Part shown: positions 37,659-50,362 of the stretch, one piece after another | Layout of the letters: each line of letters starts with the position of its first letter | Numbering within the stretch: position 1 is the first letter of the stretch | Assembly: GCF_011745365.1 (NCBI RefSeq) | Contig: NW_024468912.1 | Coordinates: forward strand, 2,542,001-2,606,000 | DNA from: Cryphonectria parasitica EP155 | Lineage: Eukaryota; Ascomycota; Sordariomycetes; Diaporthales; Cryphonectriaceae | Length of the DNA: 64,000 nt | Direction of reading: 5' to 3' | Position numbers and translations under genes: made by a program | The notes under the pieces: model-generated | What the model was told of the DNA's origin: nothing | Seen by the model: the letters and a program-made list of their open reading frames with translations, nothing else | The model's database searches: none

Positions 37659-38407
37659 ATACACCTCTCTCTACACCTCTCTCTGTATAGATGTCCGTGC
37701 TACTCTCTACCACTAGAGTTGTCCGACCACAGACGAGGCTGCCTCAGCCGTACAGGACGAGCAGGTGACAGGGAGCGACGGGCCGAGATGGATCATCTGG
37801 TCCGAGAAAGTGGTGAATTGGCTGGTCTGCAGGAGGTAACCAAGACACAGCGGGAGCTCGTGGAGGGATCGCGTAGCTATCAGGGCAAATGGTAACCTGA
37901 AAGTATCTCGAGATAAGCCAAGTGAGGAGTAGGAGTCGAGACAGACGCCGGGTTGTCAAGCGACAGGAGCTGTAGAGATTACAGCACAGCCTGAGAGATG
38001 CGGAGAAACTGAGCAACAACGAAGTCGAGTGTACCAGAGGACGGCTAGGACAGAACAAAGACCAGTCAGAGCCAGAGGCGGGAACGAAGGAGGAGAGGAG
38101 AGGGAGGGATGGAGGTATGAAGATTCCCTTGCGTGGTGCCACTGCAGCACGAGGAGGGGGGGGGGGTTGTGCAAGAGTAAGAGACAAGGAGACGACAGGG
38201 AGGAGGGAGGGTTCAGAGGCAAGGTTCCCCAGCGCATTGGATGGTGGTCTAGTGCGGGTGAGCGAGGATCTGCAAATGGCCCAGGGAGGGCGGGAAGGAG
38301 GGAGAGGCGATTGGAGAGCTATCCCGTTATCAGTCTACCACTACTGCTATAGCACTATAATGCTGCACACCACTACTACTTAACTATGTATGTTTAGTGG
38401 TATGGTT

Positions 38408-38441
38408 CTGGTGCTGGTGCTGGTGCTGGTGCTGGTGCTGG
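38408..38441. repeat. (CTGGTG)n repeat
   Basis: Five tandem copies of a hexanucleotide in intergenic DNA with no associated open frame of interest. Confidence 0.95.
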
Positions 38442-39913
38442 CTAAAATACTACCACCATCAGCAGAAGCCCCCGTAGTAGTGGCGGTTGCGCATTAATGG
38501 GGGGTCGGAAGGACGAGAGGGGGGAAGTCGTACGAAGGAGGTTGGTCGCATGCAGCAAAAGGCAAGCTCGTAACATTAGCACATACCATCCATAGTGGCA
38601 CCTAGCACCTAGCACATGCACGTACTACTGTAGACTGGTAGATCCACTGCAACCGTGATCCATTCCTGTCACATACATGGAACATACAGGAGCGCCACAT
38701 GCCGGGACCCTCCCCCCCTCCACCAGCCGTGCTCTACATGCCTTTCCCTCGAATACATTTTGTGATAGAAAAAGAGGTCGTCAAACACGACGAGTAACCT
38801 TGACGAACATCCAGAGCAAGTACTAATCAGGATCGCGTAGGCAATGAGGATGAGGACGAGAAAGGTTTGCTCATAAAGGTGCGACCCCAGGTGAGTTCCA
38901 GACCTCATCATGTCTAGGAGGGTTGCTGAGACATTCTTTTTCCCCAATCCTCTGGTGTGTGATTGGACTGACGTGCCACGCCCGATGCAGATAAGAGTGC
39001 GCCGATGCACATAGAACTCGGGTGCAAAGATCGCAGTAGCCCTCCAAGCCTCCCAAGCCCCTACAAACTCTCGCCTCCCCACCCCCAAGCCAACATATTC
39101 TAGCCTAACTGCTGCCAAGGAGGGGCAACCAACCCCTTGGGTACGTACGCTACGGTAGCAGCGAGGCAACGGGACCTTTTTTCGCGCCTTACCCTGCCGG
39201 TTTTGCTCCGTTCTCTTTTGTGTGCACACCTGCTACCATAGAGGCATTGATTCAATACTTCCTAGAATTGGAAATATCCTCACTCGCCAATTTCCGACGC
39301 TGTGCATTGTCTTTAGGAAGAACACCAACGACGAAAAGAGAAACCCCAAAGAAAAGACATGGCTTGTGAGATATGCTCGACGTCGTCATCGCATGCCCAG
39401 GACCCAGATCCATCCGGCCCACATGAGCTCCCCTCGTCCCACTGCACCGTGGTGGTTCGTGCATGCAGTACGTACTAAAGTAGACACTAGATTCGAGGCC
39501 AAGTCAGGTAGTGCCCGCTGTGTTAGCGTTCAATTTACCATGGTGCAGCCCCCGTCAGAAGGAGGGGCTTGTGGTTCCACCTGCCATCACGGGTTGAACT
39601 GTAGGCACTGCACGGCTAGCACGGGTCCAACCCCCCCCCCAACTCAACAGCTGGGAGACAGTGGAGCGGGCCACCTGTCAGGGCGACCCCAGACCCTGTC
39701 CAAGCACTGAGATGGCCCCGCCGTGCGCCCGGGCCGCTATACCCCACCTGGGGCACTCCCTGTGTCGCCCTCAGGAGCACCACAGACAGAAACAACATGA
39801 TGACAGTCCCCACTGCATTTTATACAACAGACTTCTGAGCACATAATGCTCTCTATTTGCCATTTCAATTTGACTTCTGGTATAGCAATCAACCCCCCCC
39901 GGGCCTCCAGCTC

Positions 39914-41928
39914 TCAGTCGTCTTCAATCCCCATACCGACCAGAACAACAGTAGCTAGGTCCATAAAGACAACGGCTGCCCAGATCAGATATGCCACAGT
40001 AGTTGTTGCCAAATTGTTGCTCATGCTCACCAGGCCAGTGCCCTCGTCGCTCGGCACGCTCATGTACCTGGCTGTGCTGGTATAGTATACCAGAGGAAAC
40101 GTCACAAAGATCAGCCCAATCGCCAGTATGTAATTGCAGGCAACCAGTGCCTGTGACAAGCCGTCCTGGCCCACGGAGACAGCCACCACCAGGGCTGGGA
40201 CTACACGGCCAACGCTTAGCAGGTAAGTCCGTTTATGCATGCGAAATTTGACTCACTAATCGCCACGCACCGTGTCGTCAACCTTCTGACAAAAGGTGAC
40301 ACGCGGATTTGAAGTGCACCCTCCATCACCACCTGCCCTGCCATCGTCGCCACGATTCCCGCACTCACACCTGAAAACACTGCCGATTATCTCATCAGCT
40401 TCACTGTCTTTGGCAGCTGTTATGGCTGTGGAGCTGTGTGAATTGTCTGTATGTATGTGAGAGAGAAAGAGAGTTGGGGGGGGGGGATATTTGGATTGTC
40501 GCAAGAGGCGTCAGAAGCCACGATTCTATGGGAGACGAAGCAAAAAAAAGAAAAAGAGAAAGAAGAGGGGGGGGGGGCTAAGCTCGCAGCACGCCTTCTC
40601 AGCGAGGTACTTACGAAGAGACACGGCGAAAAGCGTACCAGCCGCCGGTGCGATCACGGACGAGAAGAGGTCATGCAACGAATAAATATCATCGGAAAGG
40701 TCGTCACTTCCTGGACCGTAAAATGCTGCCCCCGAGATAATGACCAGGGCGGAGTTTGTAAACACTGCCACAGTCCCTAAGGTGATGCAGAGTTCCGCGA
40801 CTGAGTACGACAAACACGACCGGATCGCTTGGAGTGACGGTCGGTACAGGCTTTCCGAGCTTACGCTCGGGCTGATGAGGTTGTGCTTCTCGTCGAAATT
40901 GTACAGCCTGGACCGCGAGAGTGCCGTCCCGAGGTAGATGGTATGGGGCATCAACGCTGGGACGGACATGTTGTTAGTGACGATATACGGTAGGGGCTCC
41001 CCAAGAGGGTTGCTGAAGCACAGGGCCCAGACGTACTACCACCAAGGAGTGCACAAGACTCGTACAGCCCTTCGCCAACGAAGATGTCGCGTGACGGCAG
41101 AAACCCTTTAAATACAGGACCCGCAGGGGCCGAGATCCTGGCAAGGAGGAGGCAGATGGTGAAAAACACTGCGGCGACCAACATTCCAATGAAGACCTCA
41201 AAGAGTCGGATCCGCCTCAGTTCCCCGTTGGGCTTGTAGAAGAGGAGGATGAGCAGTGTCTCGACCACCGATATGCAACAGGCAGCCGAGAGAGGTAGCT
41301 TCGGGATCAAGATGTTCAGAGAAATTGCGGTTCCTATGACCTGCCCCAGGTCGGTGCAGATGATACAGGCCTCTGCGATTGCGTATATGGATAGATCGAG
41401 CCACCGAGGAAGATGACGATGATTTAGCTGTGCGAGATCCAAGCCTGTGACTGTCCCTAGCTTGACACAGAGAGCCTGCGGTACCACTCGTCAGTTCAGC
41501 AACCCTTTTCCTTCCCCCCCTGGGGCGATTAGAGAGCCTGGGCGTACCTGGAGGTAAATGGCTATCAGGTTCGAGACGAGAACCATAAACAGTAATTTAT
41601 ACTGAAACGAACCGCCAGATGAGATGGCTGTCTGATAGTTGTCCGGATCTATATATGCGACAGATATGATGGCACCTGGACCGAGGAACGCGCAGAACCT
41701 GCGAATACGCGCCAATATAGAGGAGCCATCCTGGTGGGAGGACTGAGACTGCTGAAGAGAACTGCTTGACGTAGGAAGACGGGAGCTCATCCGGATGGTC
41801 AGCTGTTTCCAACGGTTCTTGAGGCTGGTGTCCGGAACAGGCGACCTTGAAATCACAACGGCAGTGCCCAACTGCTTGTCTATCTCGCCCCGTTCATAAG
41901 CATCCTGACTCGGAACGATGTCTGGCAT
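39914..41928 (-). CDS. NRAMP divalent metal transporter
   Basis: Proton-coupled Mn2+/Fe2+ transporter of the Smf/NRAMP family, in the plasma membrane, endosome or vacuole. Five exons (41548-41928, 41037-41475, 40615-40956, 40257-40379, 39914-40200) encode 523 residues with about eleven hydrophobic segments. Metal-site motifs are present: D94-P-D-N97 in TM1 and M276-P-H278 in TM6 (LLGGTLMPHTIYLG). Another family hallmark is GVSAGIVATMAGQVVMEG. The junctions of exons 3/4 and 4/5 were chosen to restore LFSGVSAG and AIIPALVVAVS; the nearer AG sites break the frame or the motif. Intron 3 is long (235 nt) and holds two C11 tracts on the coding strand. The gene is divergent from a cation exchanger 888 bp away. 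Confidence 0.92.
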
Positions 41929-42816
41929 AATTCAAGAAGACATCAAAACCGATGCTTGGTCCCTTCCCAACAAACCACAGTCAGCACCTATTATTTCGAG
42001 GTGACTACAGTGAAGGACAGAGAGGGACAGACGCCTGCCGCCTTCTGAAGGCCGTCTGTCATCTGCTTATGAGAGAAGAAGAATACCAGGGGAGTGCTGC
42101 CATTTCGCACCTACAGTATCACACCTTGCATAAGCTTCTGCAGGGCGCTAACCTATCACCCCCAGGGCCGGCGATGCAGGCCGTGAATCACATTCCGAAT
42201 CAAGACAACCGAGCGCAGCAGCTTGTATTGACAAGAGTTTGACCGAGCGAACCGCTAGATAGCTGTAACGCTGGGGGGGGGGGGAGGGTAAGACAGGAAG
42301 ACAAGATAAAGTTAGATAGATTTCCAGCTGCAAGGTGAGGCAGAAGCGTGGGCTGAACCAGCTGTCACCTGCCACTCACTGGCTGGGCCCTTCGTATTCC
42401 CATGCAGCATGACAATAGTCCTATCGACTTGCATGGGCACTGCATGAACCACCAGAAAACGACGATAACCCATGACCGCACCCGTGAGCTGTAAGATCGG
42501 GTACAATTATCAAGATACAGACTCACAACTTCGACAACATCGCCGACTTTGCCCGGCCGTACGTCGTCGAGCGATCTGAATTGACCGTACAGCCGCATTC
42601 ATTGCGAAGGACATGACTGCATACAACTTTCCTCGACTGCATCAACAGCGTCTTCAGCGCACCCTCATCTTCGCCTGAAGTCTGCGAGGCTCAGTGCTTC
42701 TTGATCCTGCTCGCGACGCATCAATCGGGGGTTACTAAGAGGGTTCTGAATCATCCGCGCCGTTTCGGCACCCTCCGAAAGCACTGGGAACTCCCAGACA
42801 AAGGAGCTGAGAAACA
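41929..42816. promoter_or_regulatory. NRAMP/exchanger divergent promoter region
   Basis: 888 bp between the start codons of two ion transporters facing apart. It contains G12 at 42273-42284. GATA and other short regulatory words occur but at no more than chance frequency by eye, so no site is assigned. Confidence 0.5.
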
Positions 42817-44016
42817 ATGGCGGAAACCGAGGACGGCCTGATTTTCAGCCTCGCAGCTTTCGTATGCGGTCTCTTCATACTAGACCGGGGAGCCGACAAG
42901 TTTGTTGACAGCAGTGCCGTCGTTGCCAAGAGGCTGGGTGTGTCGCCGACCGTGGTCGGCCTTCTCACCTGCGGCACCGAGTGGGAAGAGCTGGTCGTGA
43001 TCCTGATCGCTATAGGACAACACCAGAGTCCTCTCGCGATGGGGAACCTGGTAGGCAGTAACATTGCCAACATCCTGGGCTCGTTTTCGCTGGGCCTGTT
43101 CTTTGCTGGAGAGGACATGAGGTTCGACCAGAGCTCCAAGATCTACACTGCCATCTCGCTCGGTTTGACATCGGCATTTCTACTCATGTCCTACACGCTG
43201 CCGTCAGGGCTAAGATGGCTTGGCGGCATTGTCTTGATGGTGGCGTTCGCCATCTATCTCGCGTCGGTGACTTGGCTTATTTACAGAGGAGCACTCGTGG
43301 CTCCTGAAGACGTCTCAGATTATTCGGGCTCCGAGTCGGACTCAGGTTCTGAATCAGATTCAGAGTTGGAAAACGATTCGAAGATAGTTCGGGACGCAGG
43401 GAACAAGGTGGGCGACGACTGCGAGGCAATCGAACCTGCTTCAGGTTCTTCCTCTTCCGGGTCATTGCTAAGAGGGCCGCGGTCCACAACGGCAGACGTG
43501 AGGCGCATGAAGAGGTTTAGGTTGAGCAAGGGCCGGCCCAGACCCAGACCATTGCGGAAGTATGTGCTGGAGGTCCTACTCGGACTGGTATTGATGCTAA
43601 TTTCGGGCTATGTCATCGCGAGGTCAGCCAGAACCATGGGAGACCGCCTTGGGCTATCCAGTTCGGTGACAGGCGCGACGATTGTGTCGCTGGCCACCAC
43701 CATCCCTGACAAGATCGTCGCCTTGAAATCGGGATTAAGACATCAGCCTGGGATACTGGTGGCCAACACCGTTGGATCGAACATCTTCTTGACGCTGTGT
43801 GGAGGGGGCGTCCTATTCATCTGGGCTGGTGGTGACGCAGGAGGAGGAGGGCAAATAAGCCTGACGGAAGCCATGGTGATGTGGGCCTCGGCGGGCTTAT
43901 TGCTGGTGGTCGTGCTGGTTGGCGGCAGGCGATGGACGGGTCTACTACTATTTGCTGGCTACCTGGGGTTTCTGGGCGTCGAGCTCGTGAACGGTCGTCG
44001 GCAGGATGATGACTGA
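42817..44016 (+). CDS. Cation/Ca2+ exchanger (CaCA superfamily)
   Basis: Predicted membrane antiporter of 399 residues without introns. Two alpha-repeats are recognisable. The first reads VVGLLTCGTEWEELVVIL then GNLVGSNIANILGS; the second reads TGATIVSLATTIPDKIVALK then ANTVGSNIFLTLCGGG. GxVGSNI is the family hallmark. The usual G-T-S-x-P-E of alpha-1 is G-T-E-W-E-E here, so the proline is lost but an acidic residue is kept. Alpha-2 has PDK where K+-dependent exchangers have a PD motif. About ten hydrophobic segments surround a central hydrophilic loop with a Ser/Asp/Glu repeat (SGSESDSGSESDSELEND), a candidate Ca2+-sensing or phosphorylated region. It is divergent from the NRAMP gene. Substrate (Ca2+, Na+, K+ or Mn2+) cannot be fixed from sequence. 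Confidence 0.87.
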   Translation: MAETEDGLIFSLAAFVCGLFILDRGADKFVDSSAVVAKRLGVSPTVVGLLTCGTEWEELVVILIAIGQHQSPLAMGNLVGSNIANILGSFSLGLFFAGEDMRFDQSSKIYTAISLGLTSAFLLMSYTLPSGLRWLGGIVLMVAFAIYLASVTWLIYRGALVAPEDVSDYSGSESDSGSESDSELENDSKIVRDAGNKVGDDCEAIEPASGSSSSGSLLRGPRSTTADVRRMKRFRLSKGRPRPRPLRKYVLEVLLGLVLMLISGYVIARSARTMGDRLGLSSSVTGATIVSLATTIPDKIVALKSGLRHQPGILVANTVGSNIFLTLCGGGVLFIWAGGDAGGGGQISLTEAMVMWASAGLLLVVVLVGGRRWTGLLLFAGYLGFLGVELVNGRRQDDD

Positions 44017-44537
44017 ATTACGAAGCACATGTCGTGTGTGGGTGTGTATAGAGATGCCAGCGCCCCTCTGTGGTAGTTGTACCCTAGGGTTCATCAATGC
44101 TGCCTGGCAGTTTGGGGCCATCCCTGTGGCTGCGGGTGGAACCCCAGAGCACCACGTCATATCTAACTACCAGTAAATATTGCTCTAGCACGCAAAGAGA
44201 CAAGCAGCCCCTCCACCAGCAGCACGTCGCCCTGTGCATCATAAGCCTTGCCATAGTCACGATGTCCTCGTGTCCTTGCGACTTACACCACCTGTGATGT
44301 CCGATTTCCCCCAGTGTCGGACGCTGTGACCACACCAGCAACTATGATACTCCCCATAGGCACGGACTGAGACGGACGGAGTCTGTGGTTTGCCTTTGCT
44401 GTGAGTCTCTGTTGCACAAAGACTCAGTTTCAACGCCTCCTCTAAAGCCTGGCAAGGGTGACCAAGCGAGGGCTGCAGCATACAGAGAGTCTGCCTACAC
44501 ATCGACTCCGTCCTGACTTACTCCTGGATCGATAGCT
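44017..44537. other. Intergenic
   Basis: 521 bp between two plus-strand genes, holding the exchanger 3' UTR and the DDHD gene promoter. Nothing specific is visible. Confidence 0.5.
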
Positions 44538-47500
44538 ATGGAGCCCTCCCATACCTACAGCGCGGCGTGCCGTCTTGCGCCTGTAGTCGAGCCTGACCCC
44601 GATGATGCTCTCCTCGACGGCATCCCTCCGATTCGCGCCCAGTTCTTCTACCACAGTCTGATCCCTCTAGACGACCCCCTCTCGACGGCGACCATCCCAA
44701 CGTCCTCCGACAAGCCCCACTCCTCCAAGGCCGCCCTTCGCCCCTTCTCTCATGCCGACAATAACGCTCTGGAGAGGGCATGGCTCGGTCTAGCCTCCAC
44801 AGATCACCGGAGCTCCCATCAAGCTGCTCTGGCCAACAGAGCACTCGAGCCAGCTCTCGCTGCGATCAATCACCAGAAGCTTTTGCGAATCGTAAACAGT
44901 CTTGTTCGCAGGCACAAGGAGAAACATGGCCAGGAGAGCCAGTCCAGACTTCCTCTGGAGGCACCTCTGGACGCCCTGGCAGATACTACTATGCCAGTAT
45001 GCTGTCAGGCCTTGCTTGTCGAGGCGTCCAAAGCACTCACGGAGGCGTTTTGCGAACTGACAAGGAGGAAGCAGAAAGAGCTGGGACAGGAACATGTCAT
45101 CGAGAAGGTCATGGCCGCCATGGAGCGAGACCGGCCAGCGCCCATTGTCGTGCCCCCGCGCGTCGCCCCGTCCATGTCGACATCGACCCCACGGACGGAG
45201 GGCTTCGTGATCCACGCATTGTCCACCTCCTCCAGGGGCAGGGCATCGTCACTGACTTCAAATACACCTGCGAGCCGCTCTGGGTCAACAGACAGTCGTC
45301 GCCATCATGTTTCCGTGACATCCACGCCGCAGCCTGAGAACAAGCCCTTTCCAAAGCAAGCCGCTGTGCCAGTGCGGCCTCCTGTCGTCGACGATGGTAT
45401 CTCCGGCAAGCCTTTTGTCAGGGTAGAGAATGACGGGACTAAGACGTCTACGGGAACAACCTTGAGCACTGTTCAGCAAGAACAGGTGGTACCTGCTAAC
45501 CGTCAGGACGACGCAAAAAACGACACAAGCCAATCAGTGGTATCTCCGACGCGAGCCGGTCTGGAGGGCAAGGAGTATCTGCAAGAGGGAGTCCGCGCTG
45601 TCGAAGTACCCGTGGGAGTTTCAAGATTACATATGGTCTCTTTGCCCTCATTGCTGATGAAACCAATATATTGGTCTCCGGTGAACGACATAGCCGTCAT
45701 CTCAAGGTCAACATGGTTCTATAGGTGAGCAGATCACGGGAATCCGCTATCGCTGCATACACATCTCTGCTATTCCCTCCACCCTCGAAAAATGCCCCTC
45801 CCACAGCATCCAGCGAGCCTCCTTGAAATGAGGGGGAAATTAACTGATCGTCTCAGGGACACTATGATACCGCTCGAGCCGGCCATCGCGAACCAGCTGG
45901 AGGCTGGCTATCGGGAGCTGCGGCCTTTCAGCCAGACCTGGAACGATGAGATTCGTTGTGCTGTCGAAGTCGGCGCCGAAGGCGAGGAAAAGGTATCCTG
46001 GCCTCTCTGGCCGCGGCCGGTCGTTCCGAGGGAAGGTAACCTTGAAGAGCCAGGGGATTCAGATCCGCCCATCTCGTCCGACCCGTTCTGTGCTGCACAC
46101 TGCTCTCGTGGAGAGGCCGCCACCGAAGGGGCTCTCGAGCCCGTCGTCGCAGGGGCTAAGAGCAGTCCTGACGGTGCCAAAAGCTTCGGTTCCTACCATG
46201 TCATATATAAGGATGCAGGTGCCGCTTTCTTGTTAAAGCCAAGCCTGAAACCCTCCGCCTACTATGGCAGGAGACCTGTGTCTAAGATCATGAAGGGGAT
46301 CACTATTGGAACACCTGTCGTCCGTGGGTTTGATCAAGTCGTCTGGGACCGACTGCATGAGAAAAAGCCAGCCCCCAAGGTGGACCCGCCACGGAAGGCT
46401 ATCCCGAACACGCATGATAGTGTAAACTCACCAATGCAAGGCGAATGCCCTGGATGTCGAGCGGAGAGGAGTCGCAGCCAAGTCACAGACCTCGTCCTGG
46501 TGGCTCACGGAATAGGGCAAAAGTTTGCCGAGAGGGTCGAAAGTTTCCATTTCACCCACGCAATCACGGCCTTTCGGAGGTTTATCAACATTGAACTCGG
46601 GAGCGAGACTGTCAAGGCAGTCTTGCGCGACGATTTTAGCGGCATCATGGTCTTGCCGATAAACTGGAGGCACACCCTCTCCTTGGAGGATGGGGGTCCC
46701 ATGAGCGACGAAGAGAGGGCTACCGCGGCTGAAGGGTTCGGTCTGAAGGACATCGAACCTGATACAATCCCAGCAGTGCGAGGTTTGATCAGCGACGTCA
46801 TGTTCGACATTCCCTTTTATATGTCGCATCACAAGCCGAAGATGATACAAGCTCTCGTGGCTGAGGCCAACCGTGTGTACCGCCTGTGGTACCGCAACAA
46901 CCCAGGGTTCCGCCGGAATGGACGTGTCCACCTGATTGCTCACTCTCTAGGGAGCGTCATGGCACTTGAAGTCTTGTCGAAGCAGCCCGACATACCTCCA
47001 CCGCTGGATCTAAGCAAACCGGTGCCTGAGACCGGCTTCTTCGAGTTCGACACCACCAATTTGTTCTTATTGGGTAGTCCGGCCGGCTTCTTCCTCCTTC
47101 TTGAGCGTGGTAATCTCATGCCTCGGCGAGGACGGACGAAGCCTGGAGCCGAGCCCAATGTAGGTGCTTTCTCTCTTCTCTGTCTCCCTCTCACATGACC
47201 CAAAATCCCGGCTAACGGTTGTATTGCAGGACGTTGTTGCCACGGATGTGGTCTCAGATGCAGGCAGTTTCGGGTGTCTGGCAGTGGACAACATCTACAA
47301 CATCCTGGCCAAGGAGGACCCGATCGCCTACTTCCTCAATGGCACCATCGATCCAGTATTTGCCAGCAGCCTCAAGGTGGCTCACGTTCCAAGCACGGCG
47401 ACGTCCTGGCTCAAGTCCATGGGCGATGCTGTGCGCGGGTTTGCGCCTGTAGGCTCTACCACGACGTCTTCTGCTATCGCTACCGCCCCAGCAACTACCA

Positions 47501-47808
47501 AACCACCAACATTCCGTCTTCCTTCGCAGCTTGAGCTGGAGGTGCACGATTTCACCCGGGAGGAGATCGCTGAGAGGAAGGCTTTCTTGCTGAACGACAA
47601 TGGCCAAGTTGACTTCTTCCTCCGGTCCGGAGGTGGTCCTCTGGAACTGCAGTATCTGAACATGCTGTCGGCCCACTCGAGCTACTGGGCAAATAAGGAT
47701 CTTATCCGGCTTCTCTGTATGGAAATTGGTCGCAAGCCTGGAAGGGAGTCCACACTTCCAGCGATGAGAGCTGTCAAATTGACGAGGAGAAATCGACCAG
47801 TGAAGTAA
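44538..47808 (+). CDS. DDHD-domain phospholipase
   Basis: Member of the intracellular phospholipase A1 / DDHD family (yeast YOR022C, animal DDHD1/2), acting on phospholipids at organelle membranes. Exons 44538-45724, 45857-47159 and 47230-47808 encode 1022 residues. The first 370 residues are a variable, partly Ser/Pro/Thr-rich region, followed by the WSPVNDIAVISRSTWFYRD-type start of the conserved core; the first intron falls in this STWFYR|D site. The lipase core begins LVLVAHGIGQKF, and the nucleophile elbow is LIAHSLGSVMAL with Ser759. The DDHD part follows with FEFDTTNLFLLGSPAGFFLL and NIYNILAKEDPIAYFLNGTI. The usual His-Pro of the YN-YHPxDP segment reads ILAKEDP here, so not all four DDHD metal-type residues can be identified. 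No signal peptide or membrane segment is seen. Confidence 0.9.
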
Positions 47809-50362
47809 TAGAAGGGAGCTCCAGAGCTTTGTTGCATCTGAAATCACGGCCTGATTACGAAGAGGTACATGGGACAAACTACATAGATAGATGGCACAAC
47901 AGCTAGACATACTCTACAGATACTCGTTAGAAATTATAATAATATCTTGATAATTTATTAGAGGATTGGCTATGGGCACACCCACTGCCACTATGTTGTC
48001 ACTGGCGTTGTACATGATGACATTTCTTCCCTCTCCTTACTCCCACAGCGCCAACTTATGCCTTACGCTTTCCATGATGAACACTGAAGCATCTTCATCA
48101 CCATTCAGTTTTACAAGGACGTCCTCCAGCCTTCCGGGTGAACTTCAGCAGCAACATGATCTCCTGCAGGAAAATTAAGAAAGCAACCATTCAAACAAAT
48201 CATTCACAAAGCGCCATTCAATGAGGTTATTCGTATTTTATCTGAGTTTTGTTTGTTCTACAACAGCCAACATCAGTCCAGCCATTCTAGGACAGACTTT
48301 CAGGCAAAACCAATCATGATTCGACCCTGTATTCCGATAAACATGCTATCGGAGAGCTATTAGTTTCCGCCACCACAACGGCAGTGCTGAAAAAGTCTCA
48401 AGAGAATTAAGGGCGGGCTGATTATTGATATATCCTGTTTTGTCTGTAGTCTCAGGTTGACGGTCGAGGCTGTGCGATGTCTCTCTCCTAAACAGCCTAC
48501 TCGAGAGGCTGTATGTAACTGCGAGTGGTCCTTTCGAGATCATTTTACCACATTGTCGAGGATTTACCTTTCTTTTGAGGGGAAGGTTTGGGGGGTTTGC
48601 GTTCGAGAGCCAGGGCTTTGACTTTTTGAATTTTTAGTCTCTTTTTGCTTATTTCTTCACTGAATCGCTCTTTCCTCCTCAGCCAGGTAGTCCTTGTGGC
48701 TTTTGCCTTCGATTCCCAGATCAACTCTGGCCCACAAGTTTGTGCTTGTCCTCTCGTACAGTACTTGCGCTCACAGATAATGTGGCTATCTCCTACGAGG
48801 CTAGAAGCCATAGCAAATATGATAGGGGGTACAACGTTGAGAATGTCGACGAAGGCTACCACTTCTCACGTGGTCACAACGCGCCTCATTCTCCTTTCAC
48901 CGAACGGGCCTTTTCACCAGGTGTTGTACCTGATGCGACTCAACCACGATACAATGGCAGCCTCAACATACTACCGGAGTCCATGCTAGACACTGAGGAT
49001 CATAAATAATTACCGCTTACCTCGCACTCGTTCACGATCATTACTGCGGCTTGAACGACGCCGACGCCATCATCGTCAACGGTGCGTGTCAAGATAGTTT
49101 GAGGTTGACAATATTACCCGCGCCGAGACTCTATCGAGGAAGGCGCGGGACATTTTGAAGAGTACTTTCTCAGACAGTTTTGCTAGTGTCGGGGCCGCGG
49201 TTGTGCAAGAGTTGCCCGTCTTGCTCCCACGCTGCCACCCTTTGGATAGGCATCATCAATGCTAATTCAGTACTATCTCCCAATGACAGAGGTGCTGTTC
49301 TCGGTGGCCTCGTCACATCATCATGGTCAAGGGATCAGAGCCGTGGTGGATGCCAGAGCTGTCACGATGTGGAAAGATCGAGGCTGATCTTAACGGCGGC
49401 CGGTATTGCGGTCTGTGGCATCGGTGCACATCCATAGAGAAGAGGCTCGATACATTAAGGGATAAATATATTACTAGGGTGGGATGTTACACATTCGAGG
49501 AGCAGAGACGGCGCCGCGCGCCTAAGGGGATAGGCCGAGGAGTAGCATCAGGAAGATGACCACTGACATAGATCATGATGAATGAGTACGTATGTACGAC
49601 AACATAAAAGATCAAGAGACGTAACATCTGGAAGGTGTCATAGCCGAACATCGGTACATACATACACGCGATGATACTTGTACGGATGGAGCTTCCAAGC
49701 AAAGAACCCTGAGGAAAGACCAGGCGCTTCTTAGAAAGGATTGCATGATGATGAGGCTGCGCAAAGTGATGTCCCTATTTTGCAAGTTCCACTTCCTTAA
49801 AAAAAAGTACTTCATTCAATTGATCTATTTCCCTAGGCCGAACTTCATTATCAGATACTCCCGAAAGAGTGAAAGACAGGCTCTGCAATCTGAACATTCT
49901 TCCAGATCAAGAAGAAAAAAAGGGCAGCCAATGAAATCGAAACGAGCAAGGCTCAAGGCTCGATCCCAGAGCAGGAGTCGTAGCAGTACCGAGGTTTCAG
50001 ACACAGACTACCCCCCCCGACTATGAATTTCAGACCCTGCTCTCATCATTGACAAAGAGAAGAAGAGACAAAAAGAAACAAGCTGCCATCGAGTAGTTGT
50101 TTCATACCGCCGCCACGATCAAATCCAGCCCGAAGAACCCCAAAGCCCGAGCGCCGTTGTGAAATCCGATCAGGTTTCCGTCGCAACATAAAAATACATG
50201 ATATCCCCACTAATTTATTTTCTCTCTTCATCCAATCTGGAAACGTTGCTCCATTATATTGGCGGGGGGGGGAAGGGACTTAAAGAAGAGGGCTGAAGCT
50301 CTATCAACCTCGAGTCTTTCAGAAGGAGGGGAGAGAGAGAGGGGAAGATGTTGAAGCAGAAT
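47809..50362. other. 2.5 kb without a supported gene
   Basis: Lower-GC DNA between convergent genes. Frames of 70 (47966-48178, +), 105 (48545-48862, -), 114 (48645-48989, +), 85 (49180-49437, +) and 93 codons (49745-50026, +) exist. The last is Arg/Ser/Lys-rich (RSRRKKGQP, KARSQSRSRSS). None matches a family I know, and overlapping frames on both strands argue for chance or relic sequence. The composition suggests mild decay, possibly old transposon or gene fragments. G9 lies at 50264-50272. Confidence 0.45.

Larger units (their letters stand above)
37562..39913. other. Gene-free 2.35 kb with microsatellites
   Basis: Lies upstream of PPS1 and downstream of the NRAMP gene. It holds a CT microsatellite (37632-37658) with ACACCTCTCTCT copies behind it, G11 at 38156-38166, five CTGGTG units at about 38408-38441 and C10 at 39631-39640. 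Frames up to 186 codons on the minus strand (38669-39229) show no recognisable motif and have odd composition; none is called. Confidence 0.55.

Noticed and set aside
38669..39229. 186-codon minus-strand frame in the PPS1-NRAMP gap
   Set aside because: No family resemblance, no conserved block and overlapping frames on the other strand; likely chance.
40380..40614. Alternative acceptor TTTTCAG in NRAMP intron 3
   Set aside because: It keeps frame but removes the conserved LFSG segment; the CGGCAG acceptor nine bases upstream restores LFSGVSAG.
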